Positions 8,787-18,765 are shown, numbered from the stretch's first letter. The stretch: DNA of 42,739 bases from an uncultured cyanobacterium (GCA_903935205.1 CAIZQU010000070.1:1-42739); one strand, 5' to 3'. Notes: a model not told the origin generated them from the sequence alone. Numbers and translations are program-made.

Positions 8787-9358
8787 TCCCGGGCGGGGCA
8801 GCAGATCATCGGCCCCTGAGGCAGCTCCCTCCCCACCCCCTCGCCGCCTGGCCCCATCCCCAGATCAGCAGCCCCGCGCACCTCGCCCCCCACCAGCGGC
8901 ACCACCCCCCGATGGCCCTGAGGGCCGCAGCCGCCCGAGGCCGGTTCAACGCCCAAGCCAGCGGTGTGCCGATCAGCCACACCAGCTCGGCATCGACCCG
9001 CCTGATCGCCCGATCCCGCGGAACAGGGACCATCCCGGCAGCGGCGGCGATCGCGAGGCTCAGGCGATCAGGCGATCAGAACAAAATTTGATCGGCCCAT
9101 TGCTCCCATCTTTGAGCGCCCATCCCGCCGAGCTGTTGTGGTCCCCATGGACCCCTCTTGCGGTCCTCTTGCGGTCCTCTTGCGGTCCTCTTGCACCCCT
9201 GTGGCGGCCCTCTTTTTTCTCAGGCTGATGCTTGTGCTTATTCCTCTCTTTTTTTCCTGTTGATGTCCTGTTGTTTTCCTGTTGTAACAAAAAAGGCGGG
9301 GCCAGATCGCTATTCCTAGCTTCCTGGTGCTTGCGTCCATTGCCGCAGCCGCGATCCC
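8787..9358. other. Gene-free stretch upstream of the M28 peptidase
   Basis: No recognisable gene is present. The first 280 bp are very GC-rich. Short minus-strand frames here (for example 8806-9033, with a Trp/Leu-rich peptide) match nothing I recognise. The second half holds an 11-bp tandem repeat (9154-9194), T-rich runs and three CCTGTTG motifs at about 9256-9286. The AT-richer 9210-9300 segment is the likeliest place for the peptidase promoter. Confidence 0.5.
9154..9194. repeat. 11-bp tandem repeat, 3.7 units
   Basis: CCTCTTGCGGT is repeated exactly at 9154-9164, 9165-9175 and 9176-9186, followed by a partial CCTCTTGC at 9187-9194. Confidence 0.9.
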
Positions 9359-10303
9359 ATGCCGGCGGATCCCGCAGCCGCAATCCGCCCCCCTCCCCAT
9401 CGCTTGATGTTCCGTTCCCGATCGACGACCCAACCCGCCCCTTCCTCCACAGGCGCCGGGCTGGCGACTGCGCCGCAGGACCTGCAGGCGAGGCTGCTGC
9501 ACCATCTCAATCAGCTGGTCCATCCGCGACACGCCAGCTGGGATGCCATCGGGCTGCTGGGGGTGCGCACGGCGATCCGGGAGGTGCTCGGCCGCTATGG
9601 GGCGGTGGAAGACCAGGCCTTTGAGGACCGGGGCGTGGCGGGGCACAACCTGATCCTGCGCCTCCCGGGCCTCCATCCGGAGCGGGAGCCACTGCTGCTC
9701 GGGGCCCACTACGACGCGGCGATCCATTGCCCCGGCGCCGACGACAACGCCACCGGCGTGGCCACCCTCCTGGAGCTCGGCCGCGCCCTGGCCGAACGGC
9801 CATCGCCGCGACCGGTATGGCTCGTGGCCTTCGATCAGGAGGAAAGCGGCCTGCACGGCAGCCGGGCCCTGGCCCGCAGGCTCCAGGCGGAAGGCCAGCG
9901 GCTGCATCTGATGCTCAGCCTGGAGATGCTGGGCTACACCAGCACCCAGCAGCGTTATCCCCTGGCGGCGATGCGCCATCTCTATGGCGAGCGGGGCGAT
10001 TTCATCGCCGTGGTCGGCAACGCCAGGGCCGCCCTGCCGATGCTGACCCTCTGGCGCAGCCTCGCTCGCTCCGTCCCCACCAAACTGCTGCCGGTGCTCG
10101 CTGGTGGCCAGCAGCTGCCCGTGACCCGGCGCAGCGACCACAGCCCGTTCTGGGATGCCGGCTACAACGCCGTGATGGTCACCGACACCTCCTTCCTGCG
10201 CAACCCCAACTACCACCAGCCCAGCGACACGATCGCCAGCCTCGATCTGCCCTTCCATGCCGCCGTGACCCGCGGCCTGGAGGCCGCCATCCATGCCCTC
10301 TGA
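9359..10303 (+). CDS. M28 family zinc peptidase
   Basis: The 314-aa protein has the M28 metal-ligand and catalytic pattern: His117 and Asp119 in GAHYDA, the GADDNATG motif at 127-133, the Glu161-Glu162 pair in FDQEESG, Glu189 in LSLEML and His261 in RSDHSPF. M28 enzymes are di-zinc aminopeptidases; the related glutaminyl cyclases share the fold. The double Glu favours a peptidase. There is no convincing signal peptide, so it may be cytoplasmic. An in-frame ATG at 9407 is an alternative start that would remove a Pro-rich leader. The gene stands alone between two copies of the dispersed repeat in the same orientation. Confidence 0.85.
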   Translation: MPADPAAAIRPPPHRLMFRSRSTTQPAPSSTGAGLATAPQDLQARLLHHLNQLVHPRHASWDAIGLLGVRTAIREVLGRYGAVEDQAFEDRGVAGHNLILRLPGLHPEREPLLLGAHYDAAIHCPGADDNATGVATLLELGRALAERPSPRPVWLVAFDQEESGLHGSRALARRLQAEGQRLHLMLSLEMLGYTSTQQRYPLAAMRHLYGERGDFIAVVGNARAALPMLTLWRSLARSVPTKLLPVLAGGQQLPVTRRSDHSPFWDAGYNAVMVTDTSFLRNPNYHQPSDTIASLDLPFHAAVTRGLEAAIHAL

Positions 10304-10366
10304 GGGCCCTGTCGGCCTCGGAGACCGCGGCCCCCGGGGCCGATGCCCTGGCTCCTGGATCTAAGA

Positions 10367-10624
10367 GCCTGTTGCGCGTAGCCGTATTGGCCCCAAATCC
10401 ATGGGCTGATCCCGCCCATGAGCGAATGAGGGCCCCACATGGATCTCGTTCGCATAGAGCCTGCGGCGCTGTTTCAAAGGGCAGAGCCATTGCGCCGTAA
10501 CAGATCTCGCGCTGAGGGTGCTGAGGTGTTCTCGACGCCCTTTGTCTCAGGATGAGGCTGCGACAGCTGCCTGATGGGGCTGTCATTGTTCAGGGCCTGG
10601 CCTGTCGACTTACACGCAACAGGC
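10367..10624 (+). repeat. Dispersed MITE-like element, copy B
   Basis: The element is bounded by 14-bp terminal inverted repeats, GCCTGTTGCGCGTA (10367-10380) and TACACGCAACAGGC (10611-10624), matching at 13 of 14. It contains the hairpin arms ATCCATGGGCTGATCCC (10397-10413) and GGGCCCCACATGGAT (10430-10444), and the 19-mer shared with copy A at 10537-10555. Its right end lies two bases from the murF stop codon. CTAAG and CTAGG flank the two ends, which could be a decayed target duplication, but they are not exact. Confidence 0.8.
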
Positions 10625-10626
10625 GC

Positions 10627-12054
10627 CTAGGGCACCGCCAGGATCCGCTCCAGGTCAACCAGCAGACGCTCCAGGGCCACCCCCCGGCTGGCCTTGAGCA
10701 ACAGGGCGTCACCAGGCCGCAGCCAGGGCACCAGCACGGCCGTCGCCGCCTCTGGATCCGCCACCCGCTCCAGACGAGCCAGGCCCGCCGCCGCCGCCAC
10801 CATCGCCTCCCCCTCGGCGCCGGCGTCAACGATCAGCAGGCCATCGAGACCGAGTGTGGCGGCGCGACGGGCCACCCTGGCGTGAAGGTCCAGGCTCTGA
10901 TCGCCGAGTTCCAGCATCGTGCCCAGCACCGCCCAGCGCCTGCCACCCGGTGGCAGGTTCTGGCGGGCCAACAGCTCCAGGGCCGCGAGCACCGCCTCGG
11001 GGGACGCGTTATAGGTTTCGTCCAGCACCTGCACACCGCCAAGCTCCAGGCGGCGGCTGCGGCCCCCCGGCACCTCCACCCTCAGGCAATCCAGGTCCTC
11101 GTCGGCCACACCCAACTCCTTGGCCACCGCCAGGGCCAACAGCAGGTTGCGGGCGTTGTGACGGCCCGGCAGGGGCAGGGGCAGGGGGGGGCGATCGGGC
11201 AGCTCCAACCAGTCGCCGCCCTCCGCACCGGCGTCGCCCTGGTGGAGGCGAGCCGTCAGCTGCGGCGCCGGCGTATCCGGCGCCAGATCATCGTCGGCCA
11301 GGGCCACCCGGCAGACCCGGCCACCCCAGACCGGCGCCAGCGCCGCCTCCAGCAGCGGATCCCCGGCGGGAATCACCACCAGCCCATCGGGCCGCAGCGC
11401 CGCCGTGATCTCACACTTGGCCGTGGCGATCGCCTCGCGGCTGCCCAGCCGACCGATATGGGCTGTGCCGATGTTGGTGATCACCGCCACATCGGGCTCG
11501 GCGCAACGGCTCAGCCGGTCGATCTCACCCAGGCCGCGCATGCCCATCTCCACCACCAGGGCGGCGCTGCCGGCATCGGCCCGAAGCAATGTCAATGGTG
11601 CACCGATGTCGTTGTTGTCGTTGCCGCTGCTGGCCACCACCGGACCGAGGGGCGCCAGCGCGGCGCGGATCAGCTCACGGGTGGTCGTCTTGCCCGCCGA
11701 ACCGGTCACCGCCACCACCGGCAGCGCCAGCCTGCGGCGCCAGAGCCGACCCAGCTCCTGATAGGCCGCCAATGTGTCATCCACCAGCCAGATCGGACGA
11801 CCCAGGGCCGCCAGGGCCGCCCGCCGCTCCTCGCTGACCCGGTCCCGGGCGGCGATGGCCGCCGCCGCTCCAGCGGCGAGGGCGGCGTCCAGGAAGCGAT
11901 GGCCATCGAAACGCTCCCCCACCAGTGGCACGAACAGGGCACCCTCCAGATCGGCGCGACTGTCGGTGCTGACGCGCTGCAGCATCGCCGGCACCGCCCC
12001 ATCCCCGAGCGGAGGCCCCCAAAGTGCGCTGAGCTGATCGCAGGGCAGGGTCAT
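10627..12054 (-). CDS. murF: UDP-MurNAc-tripeptide--D-Ala-D-Ala ligase MurF
   Basis: MurF adds D-alanyl-D-alanine to the UDP-MurNAc-tripeptide, the last cytoplasmic step of the peptidoglycan precursor. The 475-aa length fits the family. Visible signatures are the ATP-binding TGSAGKTTT loop at 117-125, GNDNNDIGAPLTLL, the central EMGMRG and NIGTAHIGRLGS segments, and the C-terminal DETYNASPEAVLAAL. It is last in the minus-strand run; its ATG overlaps the stop of the upstream membrane-protein gene by 4 nt, suggesting translational coupling. A dispersed repeat ends two bases beyond its stop codon. Confidence 0.95.
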   Translation of the reverse strand: MTLPCDQLSALWGPPLGDGAVPAMLQRVSTDSRADLEGALFVPLVGERFDGHRFLDAALAAGAAAAIAARDRVSEERRAALAALGRPIWLVDDTLAAYQELGRLWRRRLALPVVAVTGSAGKTTTRELIRAALAPLGPVVASSGNDNNDIGAPLTLLRADAGSAALVVEMGMRGLGEIDRLSRCAEPDVAVITNIGTAHIGRLGSREAIATAKCEITAALRPDGLVVIPAGDPLLEAALAPVWGGRVCRVALADDDLAPDTPAPQLTARLHQGDAGAEGGDWLELPDRPPLPLPLPGRHNARNLLLALAVAKELGVADEDLDCLRVEVPGGRSRRLELGGVQVLDETYNASPEAVLAALELLARQNLPPGGRRWAVLGTMLELGDQSLDLHARVARRAATLGLDGLLIVDAGAEGEAMVAAAAGLARLERVADPEAATAVLVPWLRPGDALLLKASRGVALERLLVDLERILAVP

Positions 12055-13103
12055 CGCGGCGCGTCGCTGCTGTCGAGCAGGATCATGCCGGAACCGACCC
12101 GCGCTGGCCGCCCCAGGGGGCGATCGCGGCCATCGACCAGCTCCAGCCGCTCATAGCCCAGGTCCTGACTTCTGGCCAGCCAGCCATCCGCCAACCGCTG
12201 GCGCTCCACCAGCGGCAGGGCCGCAAACGGGGCAGCGAGGCGCAGGCGCAGCAATCCCTCCGCCGCTGAGGTCTCCACGGCCATGGCCCAGGCTGGCGGC
12301 ATCTCCCCCAGCAGGGCCCGGAGCAGCAGGGCCGCCTGGGCATCGCCATCGACGGGGCCTGCGCTGGCAGCGGCGGGGGTGGGGGCGGCGGCTGGATCAG
12401 CGGACCCGGAGCCAGGGGCCGGGGCTCGCGGGCTGGTCGGCGGGGGAGCAGGCGAATCGCTCGCCGTTTTGGTCGTCTTTTTGCTCGTCTTGTTGGTCGT
12501 CTTGTTGCTCGGCCTGCTCGGCAGATCGGCTGCCAGATCGGCCGGTAGCTCGGCAGATGAATCGGCAGGCAAGTCGCCAGATGGATCGGCAGGCAAATCG
12601 CCAGATGAATCGGCGGATGGATCGGCAAGCGAATCGCCTGGCGAATCGGCCGGCGGCTGGCTGGGCCCCGCCGGTTCGCCTTCGGCTGCTGGATCGAGCG
12701 CGGGGGCGGAGACGGGCGGCGGGCTTGGGGCAGGCGGGGGCGCTGGGGGCGATTCAGCCCGGGGCCGCGCTTCGGGGGCAGGGGCCGCGGCGGGGGCAGC
12801 GGGCGACAGGACCGGAGTGGCGACGGGGGTGGTGGCACCCCGCCTGCGGGCGAGCATCACCCCCGCCGGCAGCGACAGCACAGCCACCAGCAACGCCAGC
12901 AGCAGCGGCCAGAACAGGGACGCCTGCCCCCGGGGCCACCACCGCGGCAACAGCACATCACCCTGGCCGTTGCGCCGCCAGAGCTCCCTCAGCCGCAGCC
13001 CCAGCGAAGCCAACACGGCGATCGCTGCGGCGCCGAGCCGCCGCCAGGGATCCTCATAGGGTGCGGGCAGGCCGGAGCCAGGCTCCGGCCGCGATCGCCT
13101 CAT
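12051..13103 (-). CDS. Membrane-anchored low-complexity hypothetical protein
   Basis: I do not recognise a family. The 350-aa protein has a basic N-terminus and one transmembrane helix at about 62-85 ([18 protein letters not shown]). A long Pro/Ala/Ser/Asp-rich linker follows, with repeated SGDLPADP units and a Lys/Thr-rich stretch. The compact C-terminal domain of about 90 residues includes [24 protein letters not shown]. This looks like a one-pass anchor, a flexible spacer and a small globular domain, most likely facing the periplasm. It overlaps glgA and murF by 4 nt on either side, so it is probably co-transcribed and translationally coupled with both. A role in the envelope is only an inference from murF and the domain layout. 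Confidence 0.7.
   Translation of the reverse strand: MRRSRPEPGSGLPAPYEDPWRRLGAAAIAVLASLGLRLRELWRRNGQGDVLLPRWWPRGQASLFWPLLLALLVAVLSLPAGVMLARRRGATTPVATPVLSPAAPAAAPAPEARPRAESPPAPPPAPSPPPVSAPALDPAAEGEPAGPSQPPADSPGDSLADPSADSSGDLPADPSGDLPADSSAELPADLAADLPSRPSNKTTNKTSKKTTKTASDSPAPPPTSPRAPAPGSGSADPAAAPTPAAASAGPVDGDAQAALLLRALLGEMPPAWAMAVETSAAEGLLRLRLAAPFAALPLVERQRLADGWLARSQDLGYERLELVDGRDRPLGRPARVGSGMILLDSSDAPR
12561..12608. repeat. 24-bp tandem repeat within coding sequence
   Basis: Units 12561-12584 and 12585-12608 match at 22 of 24 positions and begin ATCGGCAGGCAA. They encode, on the minus strand, eight-residue SGDLPAD-type units. More degenerate copies continue on both sides in the spacer of the membrane protein. 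Confidence 0.8.
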
Positions 13104-14650
13104 CCTTCACCCAGGCGGCGGAACAGGGAGAGGGGATTGCGGGAGCGGGTCGGAGGGCTGGGGGCCGGATAGTCCGGCTGTTGTTCGGGGGTCTCGCCCT
13201 TGTTGCGCAGGCTCGGATCCGCCCCCTGACCCTGGGAGAAGCGCTCCACCTCCTCAGCATCCGGGGTGGGTTCCTTCACACCGCAGACCTCGCGATACAT
13301 CTGGTCGTATTCGCGGGCCGAACGCTGCCAGCTGAAGTCCTGACCCATCGCCCGAAGCTGCAGGGCGCGCCAGCTGTCGGCATGGCGATAGGCCTCCCAG
13401 GAGCGCACGATCGCGGTGTAGAAATCCACCGGCTCGTAGCGGTCGAAGCAGAAGCCGGTACCCGTCTGGGCGCGGGGGTCATGGGGGGGCACCGTGTCGA
13501 CCAGGCCACCCACCTTGCGCACCACCGGGATGGCGCCGTAGCGCATGGCCAGCAGCTGGCTGATGCCACAGGGCTCGAAACGGCTGGGCATCAGGAAGGC
13601 GTCGCTGCCGCCGTAGATCAGCCGCGACAGGGCGTCGTCATAGGTCAGGAACACGGCGAACCGCCCCGGATGGCGCGCCGCCATCTGCCACAACCCGGAT
13701 TCATAGCCCCGATCCCCTGTGCCCAGCACCACAAACTGGCTATCGGTGTAGGCCAGCACCCGATCCGCCACCTGCAACAGCAGATCCACCCCCTTCTGGT
13801 CCACCAGCCGGCTGACCATTCCCATCAGATAGGTGTCGGGGTTGACCGCCAGCCCCATCCGCTCCTGCAACAACTTCTTGTTCGCCGCCCGACCGCCGAG
13901 GTCGGCCATGCTGAACGGTGCCACCAGTGCGCTGTCGTGGCTGGGATCCCAGTCCTCGGTATCGATGCCATTGAGGATGCCGCGCAGCTTGCCGCTGATG
14001 AAATTGAGCAGGCCCTCCAGCTTTTCCCCATATTCCGAGGTGCGAATCTCCTGGGCATAGGTCGGCGACACGGCGTTGACGCGGTCGGCATACAACAACG
14101 CAGCCGCCATGGTGTGGTCACCCTGCATGTACCAAGGGCACCAGGTCATGCGATCAAGCTTCCAGCGCCATGGACCCTGATACTTGAGGTTATGGATCGT
14201 GAAGACGGTGCTGATCTCAGGGTCCTGGTGCATCCAGACCGGAATCATCCCCGTGTGCCAATCATGGCAGTGCAGCACCTGGGGTTTCCAGCCACCATTC
14301 CAGGCAAACTCGGCCGTGGCACTGGCGAAGAAGGTGAAGCGCCAGTCCTCGTCCTCACCCCCGTAGATCCGCTCCGGATCGAAGACCGGATGGCCGACCA
14401 GATAGATCGGCAGGCCGTTGCTGGGATGGCGGGTTTCAAAGATCGCGAAATCCGTTCCCATCGTGTGCCCCCTCCAGATCGGCTCCGGGCTGATCTGCAG
14501 GCGGCTCCACAGCTTGCCGTAGCCCGGCATGATGATGCGCACGTCATGTCCCAGGGCCGCCAGCGCCGGCGGCAGGGAGCCGACCACATCCCCCATGCCA
14601 CCCACCTTGACCATCGGTGCGCACTCGGCGGCAGCAAACAGGATGCGCAT
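13100..14650 (-). CDS. glgA: Glycogen synthase GlgA
   Basis: This GT5 enzyme extends alpha-1,4-glucan from ADP-glucose, building the glycogen store. The 516-aa protein begins [20 protein letters not shown], with the ADP-glucose-binding KVGG at 15-18. It shows HCHDWHTGM in the first half and the nucleotide-sugar motif [18 protein letters not shown] in the second. The last 40 residues (after about 475) are a Pro/Ser-rich tail that is not part of the core fold. It follows the L,D-transpeptidase gene by 57 bp. A TACAGT -10-like box at 14674-14679 in that gap suggests it may have its own promoter. Confidence 0.95.
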   Translation of the reverse strand: MRILFAAAECAPMVKVGGMGDVVGSLPPALAALGHDVRIIMPGYGKLWSRLQISPEPIWRGHTMGTDFAIFETRHPSNGLPIYLVGHPVFDPERIYGGEDEDWRFTFFASATAEFAWNGGWKPQVLHCHDWHTGMIPVWMHQDPEISTVFTIHNLKYQGPWRWKLDRMTWCPWYMQGDHTMAAALLYADRVNAVSPTYAQEIRTSEYGEKLEGLLNFISGKLRGILNGIDTEDWDPSHDSALVAPFSMADLGGRAANKKLLQERMGLAVNPDTYLMGMVSRLVDQKGVDLLLQVADRVLAYTDSQFVVLGTGDRGYESGLWQMAARHPGRFAVFLTYDDALSRLIYGGSDAFLMPSRFEPCGISQLLAMRYGAIPVVRKVGGLVDTVPPHDPRAQTGTGFCFDRYEPVDFYTAIVRSWEAYRHADSWRALQLRAMGQDFSWQRSAREYDQMYREVCGVKEPTPDAEEVERFSQGQGADPSLRNKGETPEQQPDYPAPSPPTRSRNPLSLFRRLGEG

Positions 14651-14673
14651 CTTCTCGGGATGAAGTGGGCGCC

Positions 14674-14679
14674 ACTGTA
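14674..14679 (-). promoter_or_regulatory. Possible -10 box for glgA
   Basis: On the minus strand this reads TACAGT, 23 bp before the glgA ATG. No good -35 box is visible, so this is tentative. Confidence 0.3.
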
Positions 14680-14707
14680 CGGGGCTTGTCGCAGCTGATC
14701 TGGAACC

Positions 14708-15907
14708 TCAGGGAAGCACCGTGACCGGCATACCGACGCTGACCAGGTCGTAGAGCACCTTCACGTGTTCGTCGTAGAGGCGCACGCAGCCGTGGGAAAG
14801 GGCCCGGCCGATGGTCCAGCGGTGGGGTGTGCCATGGAAGCCCGCCACCACACACCCCCGGAAATCGAGCATCTGCTCCCCATCCCAACCCTTGCGGCCC
14901 GCGCAATCGCGGTGGAAGCCGATCCAGCGGCTGCCCAGGGGATTGGCGGCGCCAGGGGGTAGGCGCGCGCCCGTCTGCGGGTGTTCCCAAATGGGATGGG
15001 CCGTCTTCTCCAACACCTGGAAGCGGCCGGCCGGGGTCTCCCAGCCGGGCATGCCCACCGCCACGGGAAAGCGATGCAGGGGCCGGCCGTTCTCGAGCAC
15101 GGTCAGCAGCCGGCGGCTCCGCTCCAGCACCAGCTCCCTCTGACCCGTTCCCGTTCCCGTTCCCGTCCCCGTAGCCGCTGCCGGAGGAGCCAGCGCCGGA
15201 GCCCATGGGGCTGGGCCGGGGGCTACCACCGCTGCCGGAGCCGGCGGCGGTGGTGTCGGCAGCGGCGGCGCAACGGCCGGGGCGCTCCCCTCCCCAGCGC
15301 TCCCCAGGCCCGCCCCTGCGCTGCCGGGGAGAGGGGCGGGCAGCGGCCCCAGGGCCTGCCCTGGTCCCACCAGCCCGGAGCCGCCGCCACCCGGAGCCGG
15401 GAGCGAGCCCCCTGGACCGGCACTGTCGCCCGCCCCCATCCCCGGACCGATCACCAGCGGGCCATCCCGTTCCAGCAGGGCGGCACCGGATGGGGGCGGG
15501 CCGCTGGCCGCGGGGCCAGCCCCGCCGGCACCGCTGCGATCGGATCGGCCAGGAGCGGCGCCTGCGGCTGCCGCAGGCGCCTGCGACGCGGCCGGTGCGC
15601 CCGGGGGCGCAGCCGGAGCAGCCGCCATGGTGCCGGGGATGGGGGGGGCGGCCCCGCCGTCGCCCAGCCCGGGCGTACCCCAGGCCCTGGCCAGGGGATG
15701 CGCCGGCTCGCCGGGACCGGCCATCGCCGCCTGGGACGGGCTGGCCGCCAGCCAGCCGAGCGGCAGGCCCAGCAGAAGCGGCAGCGACACTGCCACCAGC
15801 CTGGGCCGGCCGCTGCCGCAAGCCCCGATCGGCAGGCCGGTGCCCAGGGGCGATGGGGCAGGGGCGATCGCCAACCGCCGCGGCGGGATGGTGGATGCGG
15901 TGCTCAC
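14708..15907 (-). CDS. L,D-transpeptidase (YkuD domain), exported
   Basis: The 399-aa protein has an N-terminal membrane or signal segment at about 36-60 (VAVSLPLLLGLPLGWLAA, ending ASPSQA). A long Ala/Pro/Gly-rich linker runs to about 245, followed by a C-terminal YkuD catalytic domain. The domain shows GFHGTP and the nucleophile motif SHGCVRLYD. YkuD enzymes form 3-3 cross-links in peptidoglycan or attach proteins to it in the periplasm. The linker probably lets the domain reach the wall. It lies between menB (88-bp gap) and glgA on the same strand. The domain assignment is firm; the exact substrate is not. Confidence 0.9.
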   Translation of the reverse strand: MSTASTIPPRRLAIAPAPSPLGTGLPIGACGSGRPRLVAVSLPLLLGLPLGWLAASPSQAAMAGPGEPAHPLARAWGTPGLGDGGAAPPIPGTMAAAPAAPPGAPAASQAPAAAAGAAPGRSDRSGAGGAGPAASGPPPSGAALLERDGPLVIGPGMGAGDSAGPGGSLPAPGGGGSGLVGPGQALGPLPAPLPGSAGAGLGSAGEGSAPAVAPPLPTPPPPAPAAVVAPGPAPWAPALAPPAAATGTGTGTGTGQRELVLERSRRLLTVLENGRPLHRFPVAVGMPGWETPAGRFQVLEKTAHPIWEHPQTGARLPPGAANPLGSRWIGFHRDCAGRKGWDGEQMLDFRGCVVAGFHGTPHRWTIGRALSHGCVRLYDEHVKVLYDLVSVGMPVTVLP

Positions 15908-15995
15908 GCGGGGCTGGGCAGCTGGCTGGCTGCGGCAGGGGTCTGCGGGGTGCTGCGAGCTCTCACGCTATCGGCACCCCCGCGGTGGCGGCGGC

Positions 15996-16859
15996 TCAGG
16001 GCAGCCAGGGGCTTGCGGAGAAGTCGGGCTCGCGGCGCTCGAGGAAGGCATTGCGCCCCTCCTGCCCCTCGGCGGTCCGGTAGAAGAGATGGGTCGCCTG
16101 CCCCGCCAGCTCCTGCAAGCCCGCCAGGCCATCGGTCTCGGCGTTGAAGGCCGCCTTCAGGCAGCGGATCGCCGTGGGGCTGTGGCCCAGCACCTCCCTG
16201 GCCCAGGCCACCCCCTCCTCCTCCAGTCGCTCCAGCGGCACCACCGCATTCACCAACCCCATGGCCAGGGCCTGATCGGCGTTGTATCGGCGGCAGAGAA
16301 ACCAGATCTCCCGCGCCTTGCGCTGCCCCACCACCCGGGCCAGGTAACCGGCCCCGAACCCGCCATCGAAGCTGCCCACCCGCGGCCCCGTCTGACCGAA
16401 CACGGCGTTCTCCGCCGCCAGGCTGAGATCGCAGAGCAGATGCAGCACCTGGCCACCGCCGATCGCATAGCCCGCCACCAGGGCGATCACCACCTTGGGC
16501 AGGCTGCGGATCAGCCGTTGCAGATCCAGCACGTTCAGCCGCGGCAGCCCGGACTCATCGAGATAGCCCCCATCCCCCCGCACGCTCTGGTCGCCACCGG
16601 CGCAGAAGGCCCAGGCCCCATCGGCGGCCGGACCATCGCCGGTGAACAGCACCACCCCGATCGTTGGATCCTCCCGGACCCGGGTGAAGGCATCGCACAG
16701 CTCCTGAACCGTGGCGGGCCGGAAGGCATTGCGCTTCTCCGGCCGGTTGATGCTGATCCGGGCGATCCCCTCTTCGCTGCGCAGAAAACGGATATCGCGG
16801 TAGTCGCCCCAGGAGCTCCAGCGCACCGGAGACGGAACAGCGGCGGGCTCGCTCATCAC
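15996..16859 (-). CDS. menB: 1,4-dihydroxy-2-naphthoyl-CoA synthase MenB
   Basis: MenB closes the ring of o-succinylbenzoyl-CoA to give DHNA-CoA, on the way to phylloquinone, the photosystem I quinone. This crotonase-fold protein of 287 aa shows [11 protein letters not shown] near the start, the CoA/oxyanion segment [28 protein letters not shown], and the family-typical [17 protein letters not shown]. The C-terminal [10 protein letters not shown] fits MenB. Its ATG overlaps the menD stop by 4 nt, so menD and menB are coupled in one operon. Confidence 0.96.
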   Translation of the reverse strand: MMSEPAAVPSPVRWSSWGDYRDIRFLRSEEGIARISINRPEKRNAFRPATVQELCDAFTRVREDPTIGVVLFTGDGPAADGAWAFCAGGDQSVRGDGGYLDESGLPRLNVLDLQRLIRSLPKVVIALVAGYAIGGGQVLHLLCDLSLAAENAVFGQTGPRVGSFDGGFGAGYLARVVGQRKAREIWFLCRRYNADQALAMGLVNAVVPLERLEEEGVAWAREVLGHSPTAIRCLKAAFNAETDGLAGLQELAGQATHLFYRTAEGQEGRNAFLERREPDFSASPWLP

Positions 16860-18712
16860 GGTGCAGGGAGCTGGGAGGCCATTGTGCGCAACCGCCGGCG
16901 CAGGGCGGCATCGGCCTGGCGATCGGTGGCCACCAGCAGCAGGCTGAGCGGCTGCTCCAGGGCCCAGCGAAGGGCGTCCGCCAGCTGAGCCGGGGCTGTC
17001 AGCCGTCGACCCGGCACCCCGTGCACGGCGGCGAGGGCCAGGGGATCCACCGCCTGGGGCATGGCGAACAGCCGCTCGAAGGCCACGCCACCCTCAGCGG
17101 TCGAACGGATCGGCAACTGCTCGAAGATGCCGCCGCCGCCGTTGTCGATCACCACCACCGTCAGCCGGCCGCGCAGCTGCCGATGCCAGAGCCAGCCGTT
17201 GCTGTCATGCAGCAGGGCCAGGTCGCCGCTGAGCAGCAGGCAGGCCCCCAGGGCCTCCGCCAGTCCGCAGGCCTCCGAGAGGGTGCCATCGATCCCGGAG
17301 GCGCCGCGGAACCCGAACAGGGGCCGTGCGGGGCCGGCCGGATCGGCAAAGCTCTCCCAGTCGCGCACCGGCGAGCTGTTGGCCAGCATCAGCGGCAGCC
17401 CAGGGGGCAGCAGCCGGCTGAGCTGACGGGCCAGGGCTGGTTCGCTCCAGGGGGAGGCAGCGGCCCCGTCGTCGGCCAGGACCTGATCCAGCAGGGCCTG
17501 CACCCCGGCCTCGGCCCGCTGCCAGGTCTGGCGCAGCCGCAGGCTGGCGGCCGTCGGCCGGCCCTCCTCCAGGGCGCCCTGGGCGGCCAGCCATGTGGCC
17601 AGTCCCTGCGGCACCTGGGCGCTCGCCGCGCCCAGGGGATCGAGGGGACGCGGATCGCCCTCGCTCACCACCACCTGCTGGCCGCCCAGGCCCGCCAGCC
17701 AGCGCTCCAGCCGCCGGCTGGCGGGCAGGGATCCGAGCCGCAGAACCTGGGGGGCGGCCAGATCCGCCGCCGCTGCCTCCAGCAGCAGGTCATAGCCGGC
17801 GACGGCCTCCAGATCCGACCAGCCCCGCAGGCCGGAGAGACCATCGGCCAGCAGCGGCCAGCCGCTGCGCCGCTGCCAGCGAACCAGGGCCTCCCGGTAG
17901 GCCGGCCAGCTGTGGCGGGACCCCCGCCAGGGCCCCGCCACCACCAGGCCGGGACGGTCGGGGTCGAGGCTGGCGGCGGCCGGAATCGAGGCGGGGGCCG
18001 GACCGCCATCCATCGGCGGCACAGGATGCGCCGGTTCCGGGGATGCCAGCCGTTTCAGAAGCGGAGCCACGGCGTCCAACCCGGCCCGATCGGGATGGAG
18101 CGGCTCCTCGAAGGGGAGGTTGAGATGCACAGCGCCGGCGGCTGCCGCCCCCCGGCGACCGAGGCAGTGCTCGATGGCCTGAAGCGCCAGCCGCTCCAGG
18201 TCCGGAGGGGCCAGGCTGGCCAGGCCGGTGGCTGGACCCTCGCCGTACCACCGGCAGCAGGGCCGCAGAAAATCCTCCTGGTTGACGCTCTGGTTGGCGC
18301 CGCAGCCCTTGAGCCGGCCGGGCCGGTCGGCGGTGAGCAGCAACAATGGAATGGTGCCGTGATCGGCCTCCACACAGGCCGGCAGCAGCTGGGCCACCGC
18401 CGAACCGGAGGTGGTGATCACCGCGGCGGGCATCCCCTCGGCCCGACCCAGGCCGAGGGCGAAGAAGGCGGCGGAACGCTCGTCGATGGCGGTGTGCAGC
18501 CGCAGGCCCAGGGGCTCCAGCAGGGAGGCCGCCACGGCCAGGGGGGCGGAACGGCTGCCGGGGCAGAGCACCAGATGGCGCAGGCCGCATCGCCCCAGGG
18601 CGGCGAGCAGGATCAGGGCAGCGGCGAGATTGTCGGCCGCCGTGATCCCGCCGGAATCGGCAGCGGCTGCGGGGGGCTGGTGCGGGGGGTTGGACTCCGG
18701 GCTGACAGCCAC
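16856..18712 (-). CDS. menD: SEPHCHC synthase MenD
   Basis: MenD is a thiamine-diphosphate enzyme that joins isochorismate and 2-oxoglutarate (losing CO2), the first committed step to menaquinone or phylloquinone. The 618-aa protein shows [32 protein letters not shown] (the Glu that activates ThDP), [13 protein letters not shown], and [18 protein letters not shown]. The C-terminal ThDP/Mg region includes [14 protein letters not shown] and [15 protein letters not shown]. It heads the minus-strand run and diverges from lepB across a gap of about 50 bp, which must hold both promoters. Confidence 0.96.
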   Translation of the reverse strand: MAVSPESNPPHQPPAAAADSGGITAADNLAAALILLAALGRCGLRHLVLCPGSRSAPLAVAASLLEPLGLRLHTAIDERSAAFFALGLGRAEGMPAAVITTSGSAVAQLLPACVEADHGTIPLLLLTADRPGRLKGCGANQSVNQEDFLRPCCRWYGEGPATGLASLAPPDLERLALQAIEHCLGRRGAAAAGAVHLNLPFEEPLHPDRAGLDAVAPLLKRLASPEPAHPVPPMDGGPAPASIPAAASLDPDRPGLVVAGPWRGSRHSWPAYREALVRWQRRSGWPLLADGLSGLRGWSDLEAVAGYDLLLEAAAADLAAPQVLRLGSLPASRRLERWLAGLGGQQVVVSEGDPRPLDPLGAASAQVPQGLATWLAAQGALEEGRPTAASLRLRQTWQRAEAGVQALLDQVLADDGAAASPWSEPALARQLSRLLPPGLPLMLANSSPVRDWESFADPAGPARPLFGFRGASGIDGTLSEACGLAEALGACLLLSGDLALLHDSNGWLWHRQLRGRLTVVVIDNGGGGIFEQLPIRSTAEGGVAFERLFAMPQAVDPLALAAVHGVPGRRLTAPAQLADALRWALEQPLSLLLVATDRQADAALRRRLRTMASQLPAP

Positions 18713-18765
18713 CGGGCGAAACGCAGGGCGAGGATGGTGCAGTGATCATCCTCAGCCGCGCGCCG

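Noticed and set aside
8806-9033. 75-codon minus-strand frame with a Trp/Leu-rich, membrane-like peptide
   Set aside because: No recognisable family, overlapping alternative frames, and no start signal; kept only as a note in the gap entry.
10340-10356. GC palindrome after the M28 peptidase as a terminator
   Set aside because: The palindrome leaves almost no loop and is not followed by a T run.
12557-14698. A 713-codon open frame on the plus strand opposite glgA and the membrane protein
   Set aside because: It is antisense to the well-supported glgA, has no recognisable domain, and long opposite-strand frames are expected at this GC content.
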